Source of the DNA: Henricia sp. BOLD:AAB3569
Lineage: Eukaryota; Echinodermata; Asteroidea; Spinulosida; Echinasteridae
Direction: 5' to 3'
DNA: 64,000 nt
Assembly: GCA_037783545.1 (NCBI GenBank)
Contig: JBBELK010000060.1
Span: 1,426,001 to 1,490,000 of the forward strand
In this document: positions 46,101 through 52,327 of the stretch, one piece after another
Layout of the letters: the number at the start of each line of letters is the position of its first letter
Position numbering within the stretch: the first letter of the stretch is position 1
Made by a program: the position numbers and the translations under genes
The notes under the pieces: model-generated
What the model was told of the DNA's origin: nothing
Databases searched by the model: none
The model's input: the letters and a program-made list of their open reading frames with translations, nothing else

Positions 46101-48266
46101 TCACTTCACGAGTTGACAAGAAAAACCCCATAAAAGTGTTGATAGCACTGGTAACACAACATGATTTTCCCCGTGTAAATTGGTACCTTTGTGGGAGAAA
46201 TTGCCAACAGTATAAAGGTTCTTTTCTTTCTTTTTTAAATCGTTTGCGAATTAACATTTTGTATACCATTTATTTAACACAAACCTATGCACGATTGTTT
46301 GTAAGGTTTTCTGAAGTATTGCTGCATCTATGTGGCTGAAATTTCTATAAGGCAGTTCATAAACATTATTCTTTAGTTCTGTAATGCTGTTGTTCCTGTG
46401 TTTTTTTAATCCAATCTGCTGTCTTTAATGTATATAGCTTTTTGACGCCCCTCCCAAACCACCTGTGCTCATAGTCCAGGATTGGTCGTGAAACGTTGCC
46501 ACTCAACAAATAATGTAAATACAGAGATGAAGATTTAATATTTCATTCAAAGAATAAAAATTCGTATGGCGCTATATGGAAACAATGACCAAAAACTAAA
46601 GAGTTTGTCGGAAAGAATAAGAAATAACCTCATTACTAAAATTAGCTTATGCCACCAAGTAACTCTTTCTGTTGGTCATGGCAAAGGTGAAATGATGGCG
46701 ATTAGATGATTCTTTCAAATTGCAAACATCGGTGTAAAAGATAGTGGGGCCATGCTAAGTCACCACAAATCAGTCACAACTGCAGGACAACTGCACAAGC
46801 TACGTCTGGAGGTTAGATAGACCCAATTCAATCGCATGTTATGGCATTCCTGATGTGTTGTTGTTATCTCCAATACTATAGCTTGCAAGATTATGGTACT
46901 TCCTACAGATACAAAAAAAAACCAGTTATTTCTCGTCGACTGTTACCTGTATGATATTGTACTTGGCCGCAACTTCGTTGACAATGACGGCAACACTGGA
47001 GAACATTGGTCCCCAGGCCATCAAGACGGGCGGGTTGACATAAACAAAGTCATGCAACAGACGTAAGGCCCGATGAGGCTCACCCTTTTGATAGGACAAT
47101 AGCGAAAACTATTTAAATTACAACAACTATTAATGACTATTAAGATGACTCAATAACTTTCACTAACTAAAGTCGAATCCATCAATGAAAGTAAGATTAA
47201 GTGACCTGTTGTCCCCAAAACACCAACATCAACAAATGCGGCCTACAGGGCTGGTTATGACGAATTAATGGAAAAGTGGAGGCCAAGCTCATAAGCCGAA
47301 TTTTTATATGCCGGACCAGTTTGGCGCATTGAACCCAATACATCACACATATTGGTTGTGGGTTTGAATCCATGGTGTGTGTGTGTGCCCATGCGCAAGC
47401 ACTTTGCCACAAGTTGCTTCACTCCACCCAATTAAGGGTTGCAGCCTCCGAACGCCCACTGCATACACCACAGGGAGTTGTGCCCAATGAGAAGGGCAGT
47501 GATGTTGTAATGCGCCATGCAGGATAGATAATTATTAACAGTATTTTTAACAGTTTTCCAATCATGTAATCTATTACTCAAATAGGGGAAATTTTGCAAA
47601 TGGGAAACTTTGTATTGAAGGAGCGTGATCAGATTACATTTTTTTCTCTTCCATTTTTTCCATGGGTATTGAGCTTTTCATACCATATCACGTATCATAT
47701 TTTTTCTCAGTACCATTCTGAAATTTCGCGCCGAAGTTTAGTAAACTAATTTATCCAGTTGCATAAAGAAGTGCAGAGATAACACCAACTTTTTACTATA
47801 AAACAACAAATTTAGGCCTATGTAGGGATTGCAAATTCCTTGTTGTCTTCGCATGCATGGATATTTTTTTGGGAAGGTATTTTATATGATTGTAAGATTA
47901 TAGAACGAAATTCATTTTCTGGAAAAATCTGAAGCACTGAGAAATTAAGAGTATAGTTACCTGCGTCCAATTCCATCTCATTCTGATCTCGTACCCGTCA
48001 AGTATACCGTCCAGACCATTGATGTGATCCACGGCTGCTAACACGGTGGCATTAACGCGACCGAACAATTTGTTGGTTTCCAGGGGAAACATACCTCCGA
48101 TGTAAATTGGAATTCGATGCGGTAAACCGATCTCTCGATCACAGGGCAAAATGGTTGTGTTTAAAGTGGAAGCAACACATTTCTCGTCGGTTGAAATTTC
48201 CGCCTTCGTTATGGAAGGAACCATTGTTCCAAGGCCAATGAACAAAAAGATATGATATTGTGGCAT
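21597..48266 (-). CDS. GABA-B receptor subunit 2-like, complete gene (receptor B, 17 exons)
   Basis: Exons in transcript order: 48266-47961, 47084-46947, 46026-45859, 44911-44804, 44008-43943, 40155-39958, 39825-39580, 38475-38394, 37474-37385, 35931-35781, 32688-32556, 31117-31004, 29748-29626, 26374-26197, 26006-25843, 22100-21963, 21713-21597. They sum to 2520 bases, 839 residues plus stop, with every phase matching; GABBR1b is about 844 residues. Order: signal peptide (about 1-22), Venus-flytrap ligand domain, seven TM segments, short tail. SPKINNLTALGG in TM2 and ELNDSKYLAMS in loop 3 resemble GABBR2. Residues that bind GABA in GABBR1 (His and Glu of the two lobes) appear replaced, as expected for a subunit-2 type or an orphan receptor. 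All introns look GT-AG except one GC donor after exon 15. The start ATG (48266) is followed directly by a hydrophobic signal. Neighbour SPAG16 is divergent. Confidence 0.9.
23285..23700 (+). repeat. Dispersed repeat R1, copy 2
   Basis: Same order of landmarks as copy 1, including CTGGACCATCCGAAATTACA. It lies inside the intron between receptor B exons 15 and 16. Confidence 0.65.
23951..24693. mobile_element. Foldback with GGGTCATTCC ends, 743 bp, TSD AGGT
   Basis: The arms of about 240 bp begin GGGTCATTCCGTGTCAATTC; AGGT at 23947-23950 repeats at 24694-24697. In the receptor B exon 15-16 intron. No coding capacity. Confidence 0.78.
25021..25168. mobile_element. Foldback MITE, AATAGACC ends
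   Basis: AATAGACCTTATGCACGGCG and the mirror at 25149-25168 pair; GCCATGACAGAGGGCA continues the arm. Related to 27664-27816, which has ATAGAGCTTCTGCACCAGCG and GCCATGTCAGGGGGCAG. Confidence 0.7.
25185..25702 (-). repeat. Dispersed repeat R1, copy 3, split by a foldback
   Basis: The reverse complement matches copies 1 and 2 from CAGTTGCGTGA to CCATCCGAAATTA, but is broken at 25286-25582 by another element. Confidence 0.6.
25286..25582. mobile_element. Foldback element inserted in R1 copy 3
   Basis: The ends CATCGATATATATATA and TATATATATCGATG, then ACACTGGATGAA and TTCATCCAGTGT, pair; inner arms GGCCGCCATTGTACCCCAC and GTGGGGTACAATGGCGG also pair. R1 copy 2 gives the approximate empty site. 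Confidence 0.6.
25843..35931 (-). CDS. Receptor B exons 10-15: seven-transmembrane region
   Basis: Exon 10 (35931-35781) starts GDSPPVDGKTYREQVI and holds TM1 (TVGVAIAVCFIYINV). Exon 11 (32688-32556) holds TM2 with SPKINNLTALGG and ends at the conserved cysteine before TM3 (VIILCH). Exon 12 (31117-31004) is TM3, GFSLAFGTLFMKTFRIH. Exon 13 (29748-29626) is TM4, ITWACVPVAADIGIIII. Exon 14 (26374-26197) has the ECL2 cysteines FCWC and TM5 (GVLLAFGIFLSWETR). Exon 15 (26006-25843) is TM6-TM7, ending LVFLPK. The TM3-ECL2 cysteine pair used by class C receptors is kept. Oddities: exon 13 has a hAT element 2 bp plus one target copy outside its acceptor; exon 12 has an (AAT)n microsatellite directly after its donor; exon 15 is followed by GC instead of GT at 25842-25841. 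Confidence 0.88.
26486..27106. mobile_element. Foldback element with about 215-bp arms
   Basis: TAAACACCTCAACAAAAGTA and TTAGTTTTGTTGAGGTGTTTA are the ends; arms run to about 26700 and from about 26885 and match closely. Lies in the intron between receptor B exons 13 and 14. Confidence 0.75.
27664..27816. mobile_element. Foldback MITE related to 25021-25168
   Basis: Ends ATAGAGC and GGCTCTAT, with AGCGGCCATGTCAGGGGGCA opposite CTGCCCCCTGTAGTGGCCGCC. Arms have drifted more than in the 25021 copy. Confidence 0.6.
27848..28125. mobile_element. hAT-like MITE, CAGGGGCGGATCCAG ends, 5-bp TSD CCTAC
   Basis: CAGGGGCGGATCCAG and CTGGATCCGCCCCTG are perfect ends; CCTAC stands at 27843-27847 and 28126-28130. 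Long poly-G and poly-C runs lie near both ends. A second member is at 51977-52095. Confidence 0.75.
29759..29999. mobile_element. hAT MITE at a splice acceptor, 8-bp TSD GTAGAATG
   Basis: The ends CAGGGTTGTAGTCGAGTC and GACTCGACTACAACCCT are flanked by GTAGAATG at 29751-29758 and 30000-30007. The interior has runs of CACAAGTCC and GGACTTG. On the minus strand the left target copy reads CATTCTAC and is followed directly by AG and exon 13 of receptor B (29748). Confidence 0.88.
30972..30998. repeat. (AAT)n microsatellite beside a splice donor
   Basis: About nine AAT units. On the minus strand the donor of receptor B exon 12 is GTACG followed at once by (TATT) ATT units. Confidence 0.85.
31457..31674. 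mobile_element. Short CACT-ended MITE, TSD TG
   Basis: CACTGCAAAAACAGTGGTGT and ACCAGTTTTTGCAGTG, with TG at 31455-31456 and 31675-31676. Filled with GGTGTTAAA motifs like 19224-20561. Confidence 0.75.
32003..32291 (+). mobile_element. tRNA-derived SINE with (CAA)n tail, 9-bp TSD
   Basis: A-box-like GGTTGGCGTACGGG and B-box GGTTCGAATCC at the head, then a unique body with GGTTTTCCTCCCAC, and a (CAA)n tail. TGTCACCTT at 31994-32002 repeats at 32292-32300, as expected for LINE-driven insertion. In the intron between receptor B exons 11 and 12 reading from the minus strand. Confidence 0.85.
32813..34745. mobile_element. GC-rich 1.93-kb foldback element, TSD TA
   Basis: The ends TGCTACGTTTACACCATGTC and the mirror ACGTGGTGTAAACGTAGCA pair and extend through CCCCGGCAGTCCCGGCGCCCC. 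TA flanks it at 32811-32812 and 34746-34747. Inside, about 33170-34110 is built from variants of CCGCAGTGGCACCGCC in both orientations. Base composition is far more GC-rich than the neighbourhood. Open frames here are composition effects. Confidence 0.75.
35062..35471. mobile_element. Foldback with GGGTCATTCC ends, 410 bp
   Basis: GGGTCATTCCACGAGGTTGG and the mirror at its right end pair. Flanking 4-mers TACT and TAAT differ at one base, consistent with an aged 4-bp duplication. No coding sequence. Confidence 0.65.
36452..36720. mobile_element. Foldback element
   Basis: CTTTCTGAAAAACCTGTGTA near 36529 pairs with TACACAGGGTTTTCAGAAAG near 36636, and outer arms with ATCTTCAGTTTTGAGGAGAT-like text pair imperfectly. 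The inner text is shared with 56298-56729. Confidence 0.55.
36898..37304. mobile_element. Foldback element with TTAA target duplication
   Basis: AGTTGCATTGCCCGTGTTT and AAACACGGGCAGTGCAACT are the ends; TTAA at 36894-36897 and 37305-37308. TTAA use points to piggyBac, Kolobok or Sola3 type transposition; the family cannot be decided from the ends alone. Confidence 0.72.
37385..40155 (-). CDS. Receptor B exons 6-9: second part of Venus-flytrap domain and linker
   Basis: Exon 6 (40155-39958, 66 codons) reads AYRMRFFGPHIIWILNGW, then WWRHTF and NYSTC, matching the GABBR2 segment with GWYEPSWW and the partner cysteine of the FC motif. Exon 7 (39825-39580, 82 codons) has QSYDSMFVLALALNAS and RLEDFRYSDTEM, equal to the GABBR1 stretch AYDAIWALALALNKT and LEDFNYNN. 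Exon 8 (38475-38394, 82 bp) has SLDENATRTRESLQVV, the strand that in the family reads VVFDASGSR. Exon 9 (37474-37385, 90 bp) leads from EPMKRVLLTEV to the membrane linker. Phases are 0,0,1,1. The acceptor of exon 9 has a clear pyrimidine tract. Confidence 0.85.
38866..39110 (+). mobile_element. tRNA-Leu/Ser-like SINE, copy 1
   Basis: ATGGCCGAGCGGTCTAGTG (A box) and GTGGGTTCGAATCC (B box) about 60 bp apart, then CTTGGGCAAGGCACTTTGCC. No acceptor-stem pairing, so a SINE head and not a functional tRNA. Other copies at 40605-40877 (minus), 41160-41468 and 47308-47530. Confidence 0.7.
40605..40877 (-). mobile_element. tRNA-Leu/Ser-like SINE, copy 2
   Basis: On the minus strand GTGGCCGAATGGTTCAGG, GCGGTTCGATACCCGG, then AAGGGATGCAAAGCCGTTGG and AGACCCCAGAGCATTCTT, all in the same order as the copy at 41160. 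Confidence 0.7.
41160..41468 (+). mobile_element. tRNA-Leu/Ser-like SINE, copy 3 (most complete)
   Basis: TATGGCCGAGCGGTCTAGTG, GTGGGTTCGATTCCGG, GAGCAAGGCACTTAATCACA, AAGCCGTTGGTCCAGTGTGT, and an AT-rich AATAAAAA tail. Confidence 0.75.
41480..42870. other. Intron sequence of receptor B, mostly unassigned
   Basis: Contains repeat R2 copy 2 (about 42310-42550, CTTTTAGTCGGGTTTTTCTT). No exon with receptor homology was found here on the minus strand; the phases of exons 5 and 6 already join. Confidence 0.5.
42310..42550 (+). repeat. Dispersed repeat R2, copy 2
   Basis: Shares CAAAGGTACAATTTTTCACG and TTGTCAACTCATGAAGTAAA with the reverse complement at about 46085-46225 and the last part with 4790-4870. 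Confidence 0.6.
43578..43693. mobile_element. MITE with CRE and X-box-like arms, copy 1
   Basis: ACTACTAAAGTGTGACGTCAG and CACTTTAGTACTCTATAG pair at the ends. Shares GTGACGTCAGTTGCC and AATCTAAAAGTCC-like text with 48607-48773. Confidence 0.6.
43943..48266 (-). CDS. Receptor B exons 1-5: signal peptide and first part of Venus-flytrap domain
   Basis: Exon 1 (102 codons) starts MPQYHIFLFIGLGTM, a typical signal peptide, then IPIYIGGMFPLETN and AAVDHINGLDGILDGYEI, the first strand and helix of lobe 1. Exon 2 (46 codons) has LLHDFVYVNPPVLMAWGP then FSSVAVIVNEVA, matching the loop and helix around the GABBR1 CSSVS motif. Exon 3 (56 codons) has LGSSPTLLNQSRFP then MKEMGWTKAAIVFED, the hinge into lobe 2. 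Exon 4 (36 codons) is GDITILTVEAV, and exon 5 (22 codons) is ARIIFAHFYEKPASKFFCE, with the conserved FC of the second domain disulphide. The two cysteines that form the first lobe disulphide in vertebrate GABBR2 are both absent. Exon 3 uses a weak GTGTGG donor at 45858. Confidence 0.85.
45215..45475. repeat. Dispersed repeat R3
   Basis: TTTTATATGATTGTTCGGTT followed by CCATTTTCTAGAAAAACCTG and CAAGCTCCTTTAA recurs with changes at about 47690-47940 and 61330-61460, and its left part near 10665. Confidence 0.55.
45604..45690. mobile_element. Short GC-rich foldback MITE
   Basis: TAAAGGCACAGGCTCGTCA and TGACGAGCCTATGCCTTTA pair at the ends; the GCAATGCGCGCGCGCC core is shared with 49069-49200. 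The right half is shortened here. Confidence 0.6.
46085..46225 (-). repeat. Dispersed repeat R2, copy 3
   Basis: CACGAGTTGACAAGAAAAAC and CTTTGTGGGAGAAATTGCC are reverse-complement matches of the copy at 42310. Confidence 0.6.
47308..47530 (+). mobile_element. tRNA-Leu/Ser-like SINE, copy 4, degenerate
   Basis: GACCAGTTTGGCGCATTGAA, GTGGGTTTGAATCC and GCAAGCACTTTGCCACAAGT follow the family order with many changes. In the intron between receptor B exons 1 and 2. Confidence 0.55.
47690..47940. repeat. Dispersed repeat R3, copy near receptor B exon 1
   Basis: CCATTCTGAAATTTCGCGCC and TATTTTATATGATTGTAAGA, ending TTTTCTGGAAAAATCTGAAG about 20 bp from the exon 1 donor region. Confidence 0.5.
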
Positions 48267-48606
48267 CTTTCAGAACGGACGACACAGAATGATCGCAATA
48301 AAGCGAGTGTATTTTAGCTCACGATAAATCCTGGCCAAACATTCAGCGATACAAGAGAGCTAGAAACATATGCTTGCAGTGCTTCTGGTCGTGCACTTGT
48401 TATATTCTTTTTCTCTTAATGCTGTGCACTGTATGCAAACATTATTTTCAAGCAATACCCATTATTTCTAATACGGTAACCAATGCCAAGCGTTTGATGG
48501 TTGCTAGTTATGCAAAGGACTTCTTACTATACACCCAAATTGCCAGTTCAACAGCCAATCATAGGTGGTGACTCCTGATGACCACAACATGAAGCAGCGA
48601 CTATAG

Positions 48607-48773
48607 ACTACTACTGAAGTGTGACGTCAGTTGCCATGGTAAATAGGTCTAAACATTCGTTGGTAATCTAAAACGCCCATCGCTAAAGCGCAGGGAAAGG
48701 TTAATTGGTTTTAGTGTAACCCAATGACCATGGCAACACACAAAGGGTGACATTTTCACTTCAGTAGTCTATA
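48607..48773. mobile_element. MITE with CRE and X-box-like arms, copy 2, upstream of receptor B
   Basis: The ends ACTACTGAAGTGTGACG and TTTTCACTTCAGTAGT pair. It holds TGACGTCA at 48622-48629, GTTGCCATGGTAA at 48630-48642 and ATGACCATGGCAAC at 48724-48737, the last two resembling RFX X-boxes. It starts 341 bp upstream of the receptor B start codon. Confidence 0.65.
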
Positions 48774-49956
48774 CGTACGTCTGCCTATTATCTTTTTACC
48801 GTAACCTTTGCACTATGGTTGGTGCCCTGACTTCTCTTTTAAAGGTTCACACTCAACCGTCGTTGCTATGTGGCGAACGCCATTGCCTAGCAATCAACAG
48901 TCTAGTTGCTTTATGCCATTCTCTCCTGTAGCTAATCCGGTATATAATTCTGTACTTCACATCTGCCGCGTGCAGGCGGTCACATTGGGCAACAACATTT
49001 CAGTCTAATCATCAGGATAAAACTGTGTACATGTCAAAGGATCGAAGTACGTCAGTACCTCTTAGGGCACATGCTCGTCAGCAATGCGCGCGCGCCAATT
49101 TCGTGCCACGAAAAACGCAGCTCCATAGCAAAGGCACGGAGCTGCGTATGTCGTGGCACGAATTTGGCGCGCGCGCATTGCTGACGAGTCTGTGTCTTTA
49201 ACGTGGAACACGGTTAAGCCCCTTTTACATATCCACTCCGGGGCCCGTACGGCGAGTAAAAACAGACATTTTGGCAAATTTCCCACGGCACCTGGACATT
49301 TTTCACCAGCCGTACGGGCGCCGCGGTGCTGAGCTGGCTGCTCCCAATTCTCCCGGCGTAGTAGTCTATACGTACGTCTGCCTATTATATTTTTACCGTA
49401 ACCTTTGCACTATGGTTGGTGCCCTGACTTCTCTTTTAAAGGTTCACACTCAACCGTCGTTGCTATGTGGCGAACGCCATTGCCTAGCAATCAACAGTCT
49501 AGTTGCTTTATGCCATTCTCTCCTGTAGCTAATCCGGTATATAATTCTGTACTTCACATCTGCCGCGTGCAGGCGGTCACATTGGGCAACAACATTTCAG
49601 TCTAATCATCAGGATAAAACTGTGTACATGTCAAAGGATCGAAGTACGTCAGTACCTCTTAGGGCACATGCTCGTCAGCAATGCGCGCGCGCCAATTTCG
49701 TGCCACGAAAAACGCAGCTCCATAGCAAAGGCACGGAGCTGCGTATGTCGTGGCACGAATTTGGCGCGCGCGCATTGCTGACGAGTCTGTGTCTTTAACG
49801 TGGAACACGGTTAAGCCCCTTTTACATATCCACTCCGGGGCCCGTACGGCGAGTAAAAACAGACATTTTGGCAAATTTCCCACGGCACCTGGACATTTTT
49901 CACCAGCCGTACGGGCGCCGCGGTGCTGAGCTGGCTGCTCCCAATTCTCCCGGCGT
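48763..49956 (+). repeat. 597-bp perfect tandem duplication, two units
   Basis: Units 48763-49359 and 49360-49956 line up with a constant offset of 597; the only difference noticed is ATTATCTTTT against ATTATATTTT. Each unit holds a foldback MITE (49069-49200 in unit 1) and the start of a GC-rich block. It lies between the divergent receptor B and SPAG16 genes. Confidence 0.9.
49069..49200. mobile_element. GC-rich foldback MITE inside the tandem unit
   Basis: CTCGTCAGCAATGCGCGCG and CGCGCGCATTGCTGACGAG pair, with TTCGTGCCACGA on both arms. A second identical copy is at 49666-49797 in unit 2. Confidence 0.7.
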
Positions 49957-51262
49957 TTTCATCTGACCGTTAGATCGTAGAAAGCCCGTAGAAGGCCCAT
50001 GGTGGCACCCTAGGGGTCCCGTGCGGGCTCCGACCGGTGGCCAGGCGGGCTCCGCATGATTTGTTCTGCCAATTCTCGTTAAAAATATTGTCGGGCGCCT
50101 TGCGGTGCTGAAGGGTGCCGCACGGCTATCCTGCAGCCCCCTCACGGGCCCCTCAGGTCCCGGGCGATATGTACAACACCGGGCGCCTGCCGTCCGAGGT
50201 CCGTTTGATGTAAAAATTTCCCGTGCGGCCCCCTCACGGCGGCATCGAATCCACCCGTTTGATATAAATACAGTGACATTACTCTCAAATTCTCCCTCTC
50301 TCTCTGTGCTGAAGCCGGCTTTTAGTGCACCGCACGGCACCCGGCCGGGCGCCGGCGGGGCGCCGTAAGGACCCCGGCCGGGCCCCAGCCGGAAGCCGTG
50401 CAGTGCACCTGTTCATCGGACGGAGCCCGGAAGCTTACCGCACGGCACCCGGCCGCGCCGGCACCCACGGTTTGTTGACGGGCGCCTTGCGATTACACTC
50501 CACCAATTTTCACCGGGCACCACCCGGGCGCCGTAGAATATGTGACCACACACGCCGTAGAAATGAAAATCGTAAGGGACCCGTACGTTCTCTAAAATCC
50601 ACGGCAAGCCGCCGGGTGGAGAAAATCGTACGGGGCCCGGTTGATTTGTGACCTAGGCTTATACCCCAGTCACAATTAGCTTGCGATGGGTTTGCGAGTA
50701 GTTTGCGACGGATTTCTATAGGCATTTTCGGCCGGGGCCCCACGGGACTCCTTGCGGCTGCCGGGTCATTTTTGGGCATCGAGTTACTTTTAACTCGGAC
50801 TTAAAACCTGGTGCGGCGTTTCGAATCGAAAACTGATCGCCAATAAATCGGTCGATGCCTGGCCGATGTCCGGCAGGGCATCGCACACATCGGGCGGGCT
50901 ACGGGCCAAAATTAATATTTGACAACCCAGACAATCTATATATCGGCCAGGCGCCGCGTCCAGGCGCCGCCCAGACGCTGCTCAGACGCCGGCCGGGCCC
51001 CGCCCGGCGTCCGGCCAGACATCGGCCGGAGTATCGTAGTGACATAGGCAGGACATCGGCAGGACATCGGACGAGTGCCTGCCGGACACCGGCCGATAAA
51101 CCGGCCAAGAAATCGACCCCATTCTGTCATGGCAGCGTGCAGGGCACTTTTAATTGTGACTGTGTATGACCGCCCAATCGCGCGATCTTTCGCCGACCTC
51201 TACACGCCGACCGATGCCTATAAATCGCACACGCCGCCCGGCCTCCGCTTTAATTGTGACTT
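49210..51262. repeat. GC-rich repetitive block of at least two elements
   Basis: CpG-dense sequence with many GGGCGCCG, CCGGCCGGGC and CCGCACGGCACCCGGCC motifs. The right part (about 50678-51262) has possible ends CCAGTCACAATTA and TAATTGTGACTTTGG, and inner CCTATAGGCA opposite TGCCTATAAA. The long open frames here follow composition and are not taken as genes. Confidence 0.5.
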
Positions 51263-51378
51263 TGGTTGAGGTTACGTGTTTAATAGTTTCACAGATCTGT
51301 TAATGTTAATCTGGACCCCTAACTGAGCGTCCAGGTTACCTCTATAATACCAGGTTACCTCTGTGCTTTTATCTCTAT

Positions 51379-51406
51379 ACCGTGTTAACAGATCTGTTAA
51401 CACGGT
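51379..51406. repeat. 28-bp perfect palindrome
   Basis: ACCGTGTTAACAGA followed by its reverse complement, centred on AGATCT. The surroundings 51290-51830 carry further GTGTTAAC motifs, apparently an older element interrupted by 51485-51731. Confidence 0.7.
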
Positions 51407-51484
51407 CTTAACACCATGCTAATTATCTACACTGTACACAGGGCGAAATCACAATATTGTGTTAGTGTTAGTGTAACAGATCTG

Positions 51485-51731
51485 GGGCCAATTTCATAAA
51501 GCTGTTTAGCAAAAATATTCGCTTAATCAAACATTTGTTTGCTTTATAAAAATGGGTTAATAGTCAAAATTTTATGTCAACTTGTGTTCTTAGCAAGAAT
51601 AGCAGATATTCTTGTGAAAAACACAAATTGGCATGCAATTTTATTGTGACAGCTACTGACCCATTTTTATAAAGCAAACAAATTTTTGATTAAGCAAAAA
51701 TTTCTGCTAAACAGCTTTATGAAATTGGCCC
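51485..51731. mobile_element. GGGCCAATTTC foldback MITE, TSD CTG
   Basis: GGGCCAATTTCATAAAGCTG and the mirror at the right end; CTG at 51482-51484 and 51732-51734. Same family as 1470-1711. Confidence 0.82.
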
Positions 51732-51976
51732 CTGTTAACTTAATCAGAATTGTGACCTCGGAACAAACACCGTGTTAACCGATATTAACATGGTGTTTAG
51801 GACGTGTTAGTGTTACAACTTATAAACGTGTTTGGTCTTTACTTCGTGTTCGACGAGGGACAACGTCATAAAGACGTGCCAGCTTTAAATTGGGAATCAT
51901 TATTTTGAACATTTTTAAAATTTCCGTGCTGACTGATCTACGGACCTCAGATACCCTCCGATTGGCTTAACAAATC

Positions 51977-52095
51977 CAGTGGCGGATCCAGCCTCATTAA
52001 AATACAGGAATACAATGGATTTCAGGGGGTCTGATATCGACCCCTGGTGAATTCCATTGTATTCCTGTATTGTAATGAGGCTGGATCCGCCTCTG
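51977..52095. mobile_element. hAT-like MITE, 119 bp, 5-bp TSD AAATC
   Basis: CAGTGGCGGATCCAGCC and GGCTGGATCCGCCTCTG; AAATC at 51972-51976 and 52096-52100. Arms are nearly perfect over about 50 bp, giving an almost complete hairpin. It lies about 230 bp upstream of the SPAG16 start codon. Confidence 0.75.
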
Positions 52096-52327
52096 AAATC
52101 CAACACGAATCCAACACGTATCCTGACGATCCTCGTCGATTCTTTAAAAATAGAATCTGGGGAGTCGGGACAGCCGATCGGCATAATGTGGAATGAACCA
52201 GTCTTCCTGACAGTATACTCGTGTGAACTGTGAACACGAATATGCTGCACGAACGTAGCTCTGAGGTCAAAGGCAAAGCAGCGCATAGCAACACAGTAGT
52301 TAGTACTCTGTTATCCAGTTGCTGCTT

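Noticed and set aside
48808-49883. Pairs of identical 66- and 74-codon frames
   Set aside because: They are identical only because the 597-bp segment is duplicated; one of them runs through the MITE. No sign of protein conservation.
49900-50651. Open frames of 146 and 108 codons on opposite strands
   Set aside because: Both sit in the GC-rich repeat block and consist of Arg/Pro/Gly-rich translation of repeats; no family and no splice logic.
52254-52327. X-box in the SPAG16 promoter
   Set aside because: Only a half-site-like CATAGCAAC near 52285; the left half does not fit the consensus.
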